Shown here piece after piece: positions 1-5,219 of a stretch of 5,219 nucleotides of DNA; within the stretch, counting starts at the first letter, position 1, and each line of letters starts with the position of its first letter. Source of the DNA: an uncultured Lactobacillus sp. (GTDB lineage Bacteria > Bacillota > Bacilli > Lactobacillales > Lactobacillaceae); contig CAMJXI010000084.1 of the NCBI GenBank assembly GCA_946409675.1, positions 1 to 5,219 of the forward strand. Reading direction: 5' to 3'. A model generated the notes under the pieces. That model saw only the letters and a list, made by a program, of their open reading frames with translations. It was not told the origin of the DNA and did not search any database. Position numbers and translations under genes: made by a program.

Positions 1-44
1 ATTTCCATTGGTGACTGGAGTTCAGACGTGTGCTCTTCCGATCT
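1..44. other. Illumina TruSeq-type adapter left in the assembly (not genomic)
   Basis: Positions 11-44 match, base for base, the 34-base Illumina index-side (read 2) adapter that begins GTGACTGGAGTTCAGACGTG and ends GCTCTTCCGATCT. The two bases at 1-2 (AT) fit the end of the P7 flow-cell sequence, and the eight bases at 3-10 then sit where an 8-base i7 index would be; that part is inference. Genomic sequence resumes at 45, directly after the final T of the adapter, as expected from T/A ligation. The asnS reading frame is intact up to exactly this point and breaks at the junction. This stretch should be trimmed and carries no biological information. Confidence 0.97.
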
Positions 45-112
45 CAAGCGCCAATGACTACTTCTTGATCGACGTAGTTCTTTGCTTCGTCGATATGAAT
101 CTGTTTAATCAT
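45..112 (-). CDS. asnS: Asparagine-tRNA ligase, N-terminal fragment (truncated by adapter)
   Basis: Only the first 22 codons are present, reading MIKQIHIDEAKNYVDQEVVI followed by GA and then TG, the first two bases of what should be a Trp codon. The pattern with Val/Glu-rich residues followed by VxIGAW is the usual start of the OB-fold anticodon-binding domain of bacterial AsnRS, a class II synthetase that charges tRNA-Asn in the cytoplasm. The start at 112 is preferred over the in-frame ATG at 124, because the latter overlaps the Shine-Dalgarno sequence itself. The position after a tseB/ypmB-like gene agrees with the B. subtilis ypmB-aspB-asnS neighbourhood, here with no aspB between. The catalytic domain is absent because the contig ends. 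Identification rests on a short stretch plus context, so another OB-fold synthetase is possible but less likely. Confidence 0.75.
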
Positions 113-123
113 AAATTTTTTCA

Positions 124-130
124 TCCTTCT
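124..130 (-). promoter_or_regulatory. Shine-Dalgarno site of asnS
   Basis: On the minus strand the sequence is AGAAGGA, followed by 11 bases and then ATG at 112. Aligned to the full AAGGAGG consensus, the spacing is about 9 bases. An in-frame ATG at 124-122 begins at the last base of this site and could not be served by it, so this site decides the start at 112. Confidence 0.7.
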
Positions 131-147
131 TTAAATACTCTTTTTCC

Positions 148-174
148 ATTATAGCAAAAACCGTTTTTTGTGCA
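148..174 (-). promoter_or_regulatory. Extended -10 promoter for asnS
   Basis: On the minus strand, positions 153-148 read TATAAT, a perfect -10 box, preceded by TGC (156-154), giving the extended -10 form TGnTATAAT. A weak -35-like TGCACA (4 of 6 matches to TTGACA) lies at 174-169 with a short 15-base spacer made mostly of an A-run and a T-run. Transcription would start near 141, giving a leader of about 30 bases before ATG 112. That is too short for a T-box or other long riboswitch, so no tRNA-sensing leader control of asnS is visible. The site lies entirely between the tseB stop and asnS. Confidence 0.7.
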
Positions 175-182
175 CGACATTT

Positions 183-680
183 CTATAAATTGTCAATATA
201 GGAAAGTTCTTCCCCGTCTTCGAAGTTGTAGATGACGTAACCAATCTTCTTATTGGTCTTCGTATAACTGATCTCCCAAACCGGGCGTTTCTTGTACCAG
301 CCAAGGTTGACGTCAGTAATCTTACGATCCTTGTGGTCCTTTAAAAAGACATTGATGACCTGGGCTTCGGTGACACCCTTGGTGTTTTGATACAGGTAAG
401 CCTTCTTCGTTTTAGGTAAATAGATAAAGTAGTATTTTTTGTTCTTATTGGTACCGGCAAGCGCAAGTGAATTAACGTCGCGGTTTAAATGATAGTATTT
501 TTGAATCTTCGTAATTGGGGTCTTATCTAAGGCAATCTCCCCCACTTCAGAAATTTGGTTCCGTTTTGGTTCGAGAGCGATGTTAAAGACGACGACGGCA
601 CCGACAAAAAAGAGCACGACAAAAGTGATGATGCCGATAACCCATTTTTTGATGTTATTTTTGTTTGTTGAAGGTTTCAA
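183..680 (-). CDS. tseB: TseB/YpmB-like cell-wall elongation regulator (DUF5590/PepSY-type), membrane-anchored
   Basis: This 165-residue protein has a Lys-rich N-terminal tail (1-12), one hydrophobic membrane segment (about 13-35, WVIGIITFVVLFF onward) and an outer domain (36-165). The layout predicts N-in topology with the domain outside the membrane. Length, topology, the C-terminal GWY...PVWEISY stretch (127-139) and YNFEDG (151-156), and the place directly after dinG all fit the YpmB/TseB family. In B. subtilis TseB works with the transpeptidase PBP2A in lateral wall growth; the same role here is inferred from family. There is no lipobox cysteine, so it is a membrane-anchored protein rather than a lipoprotein. 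The start codon is TTG at 680, chosen because AAAGGA stands 8 bases upstream and the only nearby ATG (688) runs into a stop after two codons. The first 26 bases overlap the end of dinG in another frame, suggesting coupled translation. I see no promoter of its own. Confidence 0.8.
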   Translation of the reverse strand: MKPSTNKNNIKKWVIGIITFVVLFFVGAVVVFNIALEPKRNQISEVGEIALDKTPITKIQKYYHLNRDVNSLALAGTNKNKKYYFIYLPKTKKAYLYQNTKGVTEAQVINVFLKDHKDRKITDVNLGWYKKRPVWEISYTKTNKKIGYVIYNFEDGEELSYIDNL

Positions 681-3447
681 TTAATTCATCCTTTGATAAA
701 AATTTGGGATTTTTGAGTGGTAAGCTGGCCTGAAAAATGTCGCTGTAGGTCGATTGGTTGAAACGCGGATCGATGGTCAAAAATTCTCCTGAGTCGTTTT
801 CGTTCCGAATTAACCGCCCGCAAGCTTGCCTAAATCGGATGACAGCTCTTGGCAGAGTATCCGAGGCAAAGGCGTCCATCCCCGCTTGTTGTAACTTTTG
901 CTGGCGGAGTTGGACTTCCGGATTATCTGGTGATTCAAATGGTAACTTGGTCACCACGACTAAGTCAACCGTCGTGTCCTTAAAGTCGATGCCCTCCCAG
1001 AAAGTGTTTGCCCCGAGCAAAATACTCTTCTTGGCGAGCGTAAAGCGTTTGGCAATCTTTTCGTTAGAACCGGTAATCCCTTGGGCAAGCACCTCAAAAT
1101 CACTAAGTGCGGGAGCATGTGCGACGTGGTCGTAGACCGTCTTGATTGTTTCTAAGTTGGTAAACAAGACTAAGCTGTGATCCCGGTTTGCGAGCACGCC
1201 GGGCAACAGATAGTTCAGTGCCTTGTTGTAGTTTGCAGAGTTTGGATCAGTTGGGAAACTCGGGTCCTTTAAGCTGTAAACCTTGAGGTGTCTTTGGTAG
1301 TCAAAGGTCGATTTAGCGAGATAAGTCTCCACCTCATCTTCTTCCAGTGCAAACTCGGAAGTGATAAATGCAAAACTCTGTTTGTCGTCCGTCAAAGTAG
1401 CACTGATAAACATCTTCTTGGTAAATCTTTGGTAGAGATTTTTCAATTCGGTTGAAGAATCGAGCATTAACCAACTAATGTTGATGCTCAATGGGTCGTT
1501 GTTTTGGCCAATGGTCAAAACAAAACCTTTATCTGCGAGCGATTGGGTCTTATTAATCTGGTCGGCCAACAAGTAGGCTTGTTCAGAATAATAATCGAGC
1601 CGGTCGATTTGGGCCGAAATCTCATCGATTAAGGAGATATCCGAGGCCAAGAGGCTGTCTTTTTGCTGGTAGAGCCAGTCGATGACCCGATTCGTGCTTT
1701 GGCGAACAGAATCGATATCGTCTTGTAATTTCTGCAAGAAGGCACTGGCGTCTGCTTGGTGCTTGAACAATTGGTCCCCGGTTAAGCTGTAGGTCAGCGT
1801 GTTTCTTTTACGGTTCACGAAGAAGTTGGTATTTTGAATCTGGCCAAACAAAAACTTTTGGAAATCGTTAATGCTATAGATTAGGTTTTGAATCTTTGGC
1901 TCGAGTAAATCGAGTAAGAAAATCAAGTTTTGGTCGTTGGCGTAAACGTCCGAAAAACCACTCTTGCTACTGAAAATCAGGTGTTCGAGGTGAGCCAACA
2001 TGCCCCAGAAACTCTCAAATTGTAAGGTATCTGCGCGGGAGTTGGTCACATTATCGACGAAGCGGTGCGCCTCATCGACGACGAGATACGGATTTTGACC
2101 CCAAATCAAGTCATGATAGTGGTTAGCCAAGAAGGCGTGGTTGGTCACCAAGATATCTGCTTGTTCCTGCTTATAGCGGGCAAAATTCCAGAAATCGAAG
2201 TCGCTGAAATCACTGCCGACTCGGGCATCACCAGGATGCGAAATGATGGAGAAGATTGGCGTATTGTAGGCTGTTAACTGGAGCTCATCCAAGTCCCCGG
2301 TCGTCGTTTTGGTCAACCAAACAAGAATCCGCATCTGTAAAATTGTGGTTGGTTTATTTTGGTTGAAAGTATAGAGCGAATGGAAAAAGCCGTCTAAGTC
2401 GAGGTAGTGACTAGAACTCTTCACTAATTCAGCGTGTAAGTTGAGTCCCGTAATCTTTAGCAGTTGGGGAATCTCTTGGCTGATAATCTGTTGTTGGAGC
2501 ACCTTAGTGGGCGTTGCAATGACCAATTTTTGCAAGTTGGATAATTCGTAGGCATAACTAAATAAGTAACTGAGCGTCTTCCCTGTCCCGTTTGGGGCTT
2601 CGACGAGGAGTGACTTGCCGTTCTTACCCTGGACGAAGTTATGAATTCTGTTCATTAAGTTGACTTGGTTCTTGCGGTAAATAATCTTGCCGTTGAACAA
2701 GTCTTTCTTTTCTGAGTCGTTCAAAGGAAATTGCGTAATCTGTGGTTCTTCGACCGAAAAATCGTGCTTTTGTTTCTTAAGGACAATTCCTTTGATTTGG
2801 GTCATGTCACTCGGCAATGGCCGCTTAGTTTGTCTGTTAAAAGCTGCAATCTCTTCAAAAATGTAATCTGTATTGCGCGTTAAGCCTTTCGATAAAGCCG
2901 AGAGCGTATGCAAAGTTGCTTGCGGTAATTCGCGCAGCTGCTCAAACATGATCAGTAAGAGTTTAGCGGTCACAACGGCATCGGAATCGGCCTGGTGGGG
3001 ATTTGTGTGCTTGATGTTCAGTTTTTCCGTTAGGTCTTGTAGTTTGAAACTGGCAAAAGTCGGAAAAGTGATTTGGGCGAGTTCCACCGTGTCGATGGAA
3101 CGGTTCGTTAAGGGCTCAATCCCCGCTTCGACTAATTCAGAGTTCAAAAATGGCAGGTCAAAGTTGACGTTGTGTGCCACGAAAATAGTGTTTTTGAGGA
3201 TCTGGTTGATTTGCTTAGCGAAATGTTTGAAGGTTGGTTGATGCTTTAAATCTTCATTTTTGATGCCGGTAAGGTTTTCAATCACCGGGAGGAGATCTTT
3301 TTCGGGGTTAATCAGGAACGAGTAGGTTTTGGTAATTTTGCCATGTTTAATAAGCGCACATCCAAATTGGATTATCCGGTCGTTATCTTTTCTCTTGGTA
3401 CCGGTAGTTTCGAGGTCCACTACGGCAAAAGTTTTATTATCAAACAT
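655..3447 (-). CDS. dinG: DinG-family protein: DEDDh 3'-5' exonuclease fused to XPD/DinG-type ATPase, without Fe-S cysteines
   Basis: This is a complete 930-residue protein, a usual length for Firmicutes DinG. Residues 1-170 form a DnaQ-like DEDDh exonuclease: Exo I DLETTG (D11, E13), Exo II HNVNFD (D97), Exo III HQADSD (H151, D156). Residues 250-930 form a superfamily 2 XPD/DinG helicase-like ATPase: Walker A APNGTGKT (284-291), TPT (312-314), TNHAFL (435-440), DEAH (458-461), ISATL (681-685), FWEGID (816-821) and QACGRLIR (874-881). All catalytic residues expected of both enzymes are visible. There are only two cysteines (C30, C876) and none between Walker A and DEAH, where Fe-S DinG/XPD proteins hold four. 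Published work on Staphylococcus aureus DinG, which has this architecture, found a 3'-5' ssDNA/RNA exonuclease with ATPase but no helicase activity; the same is inferred here. The start is firm: Exo I begins at residue 9 and a Shine-Dalgarno precedes it. It lies 7 bases after addA and overlaps tseB by 26 bases. Confidence 0.96.
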   Translation of the reverse strand: MFDNKTFAVVDLETTGTKRKDNDRIIQFGCALIKHGKITKTYSFLINPEKDLLPVIENLTGIKNEDLKHQPTFKHFAKQINQILKNTIFVAHNVNFDLPFLNSELVEAGIEPLTNRSIDTVELAQITFPTFASFKLQDLTEKLNIKHTNPHQADSDAVVTAKLLLIMFEQLRELPQATLHTLSALSKGLTRNTDYIFEEIAAFNRQTKRPLPSDMTQIKGIVLKKQKHDFSVEEPQITQFPLNDSEKKDLFNGKIIYRKNQVNLMNRIHNFVQGKNGKSLLVEAPNGTGKTLSYLFSYAYELSNLQKLVIATPTKVLQQQIISQEIPQLLKITGLNLHAELVKSSSHYLDLDGFFHSLYTFNQNKPTTILQMRILVWLTKTTTGDLDELQLTAYNTPIFSIISHPGDARVGSDFSDFDFWNFARYKQEQADILVTNHAFLANHYHDLIWGQNPYLVVDEAHRFVDNVTNSRADTLQFESFWGMLAHLEHLIFSSKSGFSDVYANDQNLIFLLDLLEPKIQNLIYSINDFQKFLFGQIQNTNFFVNRKRNTLTYSLTGDQLFKHQADASAFLQKLQDDIDSVRQSTNRVIDWLYQQKDSLLASDISLIDEISAQIDRLDYYSEQAYLLADQINKTQSLADKGFVLTIGQNNDPLSINISWLMLDSSTELKNLYQRFTKKMFISATLTDDKQSFAFITSEFALEEDEVETYLAKSTFDYQRHLKVYSLKDPSFPTDPNSANYNKALNYLLPGVLANRDHSLVLFTNLETIKTVYDHVAHAPALSDFEVLAQGITGSNEKIAKRFTLAKKSILLGANTFWEGIDFKDTTVDLVVVTKLPFESPDNPEVQLRQQKLQQAGMDAFASDTLPRAVIRFRQACGRLIRNENDSGEFLTIDPRFNQSTYSDIFQASLPLKNPKFLSKDELIETFNKQK
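689..694 (-). promoter_or_regulatory. Shine-Dalgarno site of tseB inside dinG
   Basis: AAAGGA on the minus strand, 8 bases before the TTG at 680, embedded in the dinG codons for Ser-Lys-Asp near its C-terminus. It supports the non-ATG start. An ATG at 688-686 directly after it opens a frame that stops after two codons (ATG AAT TAA), so it is not the start. Confidence 0.75.
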
Positions 3448-3450
3448 ATA

Positions 3451-3456
3451 CTACCT
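3451..3456 (-). promoter_or_regulatory. Shine-Dalgarno site of dinG overlapping the addA stop codon
   Basis: The minus strand reads TAGGTAGTATATG, in which TAG (3457-3455) is the addA stop and AGG (3456-3454) lies 6 bases before the dinG ATG at 3447. The site is weak (AGGTAG), which fits re-initiation by ribosomes finishing addA rather than strong independent loading. Confidence 0.55.
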
Positions 3457-5219
3457 AATCTACTGAAATTATTTGGTTCGCGGCAAGTGCAATTAAATAT
3501 TTTGCAACTACCTTTTGGTCACTGAATTCATTCAGGGCCATTTCATACAGGCGCAGTTGTCCCTGATACTTAGAGACCAGCTGTTTAAGTCCTTCGACCT
3601 CATTTTTTGGGTCGATGTGGTCGGTTTTGTAATCAAATAAAATTATACCTTTTTCTGACTTGAAATATCCATCAATTGTCCCATGAATCAAAATTTTACT
3701 TGATTGATCGGCGAAATTATCAAAAAGCTCAGTTGCGGGTACAAGTGTTGAGAACGAGACTTCCCGCTCTAGCGTGGTTGCGTGTGCAGTAATTGACTGG
3801 CCAAAGTCTGATAACAAGAAATTCGTAATATTTGGTAAATTTACTTTTTCAGCTAGTCTTTGGTCAATAATTTGGTCTGCTACTAATCCACTAATCTCAG
3901 CCGTTAACTGGTCTAAGCTAGGTGTTTGGGTGAAGTCGTGTCTTTGCAAAATCAAATGAGTGGCCGTCCCGATGTCGGCGGCGGAATAATGAATTTCCTT
4001 TTCGAAATCTGGTCGGGCCTCGATTGGTTGCAAGTAACGGTTGGTTGCCTTAATCAGTTCCGTGTTTTCGAGTTCCTTTAGGTTTGGATCACTGAAACGA
4101 TGTTTGATTTCAGAAACGGCTTGGTAAGCAGTCGTGGTCGTGGAATCCTGGTACTGATACTTAAACGTGAATAGTTGCTTCAAGTCTGCTTGGTTGCTGA
4201 CAATCTCATCTCCTGCATCGATAAAGTTACCTAGACGGACTTTTGTGCCATTACCTTTGTCTTGGTTCAACTCGGCCAAGTCATCGTCTTGGTAAAGCAC
4301 ATATAAAGGTTTGATATGGTCATGAGCTTGAATCTGGTCACTTTTGGTTAATTCGCTAGGATGTTTGACGATACTTTGACTCTTTTGTTGGGCCAAGATT
4401 GGGCCGATTAATTCTAAGAAGTTCTTGGCAGAAGTCTTCACGGGTAATGGTAGTTCGTTTCCATCGATGTTTTCGAGCCACTTAGCAAAAGTCTTATCTA
4501 AGTCTTTGACAGCACAAACAACGATTAGTTTTTGTTTAGCACGGGTGAAGGCAACATATAACAGACGAGCCTCTTCTTCAATGGCGGCCTTCTTCGAGTC
4601 GACTGTCAGTGCGACTTTCATTAACGTGTTAACGCGCGTGTAATCGTACGCGTTAGCAAGCCCAATACCATAGTGGGAGTTAATAATATAGTTGCGTTCG
4701 AAATCCCTAGTATTGAATTTCTTGCCTAAGCCCACCACAAAGACAACCGGGAATTCGAGTCCCTTACTACCATGCATGGTCATTAATGTCACCGCGTTTT
4801 GGGTAGCATCGGCAAGCAGTGGTTGCGCGAGGTCTTTCTTGCTCTTTTGTAAACGAGTGATAAAGGAAATAAAGTCATAGAGGTCCTTAAAGCCAGATTC
4901 TTCGTAGGCTGCAGCACGTTCATAGAGTGATTGTAAATTCAAACGGCGTTGGCGTCCATTCAACATCCCAGTCACAATTTCGAGTAGTCTGGTCGATTCA
5001 AAAATGTGCCAGATTAATTCTGAAATGCGGTGCAAGTTGGCGTAACTTCTAAAGTTGCTTAAATCGGCCAAAAAACCGGCGATTTTTTGTTCCAATTTAG
5101 GTTCACCTTGATAGTCACCTAGGCGAGAGAAAAAGCCTTGAGCAGTCGCATGTGAGTGAATCTTGATTTCTGCTAGTTCAACCTCACCGATGTACTCCTT
5201 TGATGAGGTTGAACTAGAT
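3455..5219 (-). CDS. addA: ATP-dependent helicase/nuclease subunit A (AddA/RexA), C-terminal part, cut by the window edge
   Basis: The frame is open from the stop TAG (3457-3455) to the right edge: 587 codons, roughly the last 47% of a protein normally near 1,230 residues. AddA with AddB forms the RecBCD-like complex that unwinds and resects double-strand DNA ends and recognises Chi. Visible in order: part of helicase domain 2 with TMHGSKGLEF (DNA 4780-4751) and RLLYVAFTRA, the UvrD-type motif VI with its arginine finger (4567-4538); then a linker; then the PD-(D/E)XK nuclease domain with ATHLIL (His near 3958), GTIDGYF (Asp near 3673), FDYKTD (Asp-Tyr-Lys at 3634-3626) and YQGQLRLY (Gln near 3565). 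All nuclease residues are present, so the domain looks active. Walker A and B lie outside the window. A TTG at 5095 within the frame is not a real start, because homology continues upstream (GEVELAEIKI at about 5188-5159 resembles the eLAxIr stretch of AddA). The outermost residues, upstream of about 5204, are doubtful because of an inverted repeat at the edge. Confidence 0.95.
   Translation of the reverse strand, partial: SSSTSSKEYIGEVELAEIKIHSHATAQGFFSRLGDYQGEPKLEQKIAGFLADLSNFRSYANLHRISELIWHIFESTRLLEIVTGMLNGRQRRLNLQSLYERAAAYEESGFKDLYDFISFITRLQKSKKDLAQPLLADATQNAVTLMTMHGSKGLEFPVVFVVGLGKKFNTRDFERNYIINSHYGIGLANAYDYTRVNTLMKVALTVDSKKAAIEEEARLLYVAFTRAKQKLIVVCAVKDLDKTFAKWLENIDGNELPLPVKTSAKNFLELIGPILAQQKSQSIVKHPSELTKSDQIQAHDHIKPLYVLYQDDDLAELNQDKGNGTKVRLGNFIDAGDEIVSNQADLKQLFTFKYQYQDSTTTTAYQAVSEIKHRFSDPNLKELENTELIKATNRYLQPIEARPDFEKEIHYSAADIGTATHLILQRHDFTQTPSLDQLTAEISGLVADQIIDQRLAEKVNLPNITNFLLSDFGQSITAHATTLEREVSFSTLVPATELFDNFADQSSKILIHGTIDGYFKSEKGIILFDYKTDHIDPKNEVEGLKQLVSKYQGQLRLYEMALNEFSDQKVVAKYLIALAANQIISVD
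5173..5217. repeat. Perfect 14-bp inverted repeat at the contig end, probable fold-back artefact
   Basis: CTAGTTCAACCTCA at 5173-5186 is repeated as its exact reverse complement TGAGGTTGAACTAG at 5204-5217, separated by 17 bases (5187-5203), and the window stops two bases later. It falls inside the addA coding frame. The inner arm encodes plausible AddA residues (EVELA); the outer arm encodes a Ser/Thr run (SSSTSS) that does not resemble AddA. A library or amplification fold-back joining the strand to its own complement would give this pattern. A natural hairpin inside addA is the alternative. Confidence 0.7.

Noticed and set aside
122..124. ATG at 124 as the asnS start (adding MKKF)
   Set aside because: It overlaps the only good Shine-Dalgarno (AGAAGGA at 130-124), leaving no spacing; the in-frame ATG at 112 is correctly spaced.
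156..175. A-run/T-run inverted repeat (AAAAA-CCG-TTTTT) as a rho-independent terminator for tseB
   Set aside because: The stem would be almost only A-T pairs with a three-base loop and no GC-rich core, and it overlaps the promoter spacer. It is too weak to call a terminator.
758..1135. Open plus-strand frames opposite dinG (758-1135, 2065-2277, 2873-3241, 3343-3525)
   Set aside because: They lie antisense to strongly conserved DinG coding sequence, show no recognisable domains, and are expected shadows of codon use on the other strand.
3774..4880. Open plus-strand frames opposite addA (3774-3959, 4425-4643, 4692-4880)
   Set aside because: They are antisense to conserved AddA helicase and nuclease motifs and encode no recognisable protein.
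5093..5095. TTG at 5095 as a true start of a short AddA-like protein
   Set aside because: The frame stays open for 41 more codons to the window edge with AddA-like residues, and the helicase core motifs must lie upstream; this is an edge-truncated gene.
1..5219. CRISPR arrays, insertion sequences, tRNA/rRNA genes, prophage or defence systems
   Set aside because: No repeat-spacer pattern, transposase, terminal repeats with target duplication, or RNA gene signature was seen on either strand; genes fill almost the whole window.
5216..5219. AGAT at the right end as the start of an Illumina adapter
   Set aside because: Only four bases, and two of them are already explained by the inverted repeat; not enough to claim.

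Overview
This is a short assembly piece from a low-GC Gram-positive bacterium, most likely a member of the Lactobacillaceae. The evidence is the set of proteins (AddA, a DinG with a fused exonuclease, a TseB/YpmB-like membrane protein and an AsnS start), the purine-rich Shine-Dalgarno sites and the gene order. The species cannot be named from the sequence alone. All genes lie on the minus strand, so they read from the right edge to the left edge.

Layout in transcription order: (1) 5219-3455, the C-terminal part of addA (helicase-nuclease subunit A), cut by the right edge; (2) 3447-655, complete dinG (DEDDh exonuclease fused to an XPD/DinG-type ATPase); (3) 680-183, complete tseB/ypmB-like gene; (4) 182-113, a short intergenic region with an extended -10 promoter and a Shine-Dalgarno site; (5) 112-45, the first 22 codons of asnS; (6) 44-1, not genomic: Illumina TruSeq-type read 2 adapter, apparently with part of the index side.

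addA, dinG and tseB look like one operon. There are 7 bases between addA and dinG, and the dinG Shine-Dalgarno overlaps the addA stop. dinG and tseB overlap by 26 bases, and the tseB Shine-Dalgarno lies inside dinG. AddA and DinG both act in DNA end processing and repair, while TseB is a cell-wall elongation factor in Bacillus subtilis, so the operon joins genome maintenance and envelope growth. asnS appears to have its own promoter.

I found no evidence of a new biological system. The window is ordinary core genome. Its strongest oddities are technical: adapter sequence at the left end and a perfect 14-bp inverted repeat exactly at the right end, which looks like a fold-back artefact. Together they suggest the window is a whole small contig whose two outer ends should not be trusted. 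The most interesting biology is a DinG that keeps intact nuclease and ATPase motifs but has lost the iron-sulfur cysteines.
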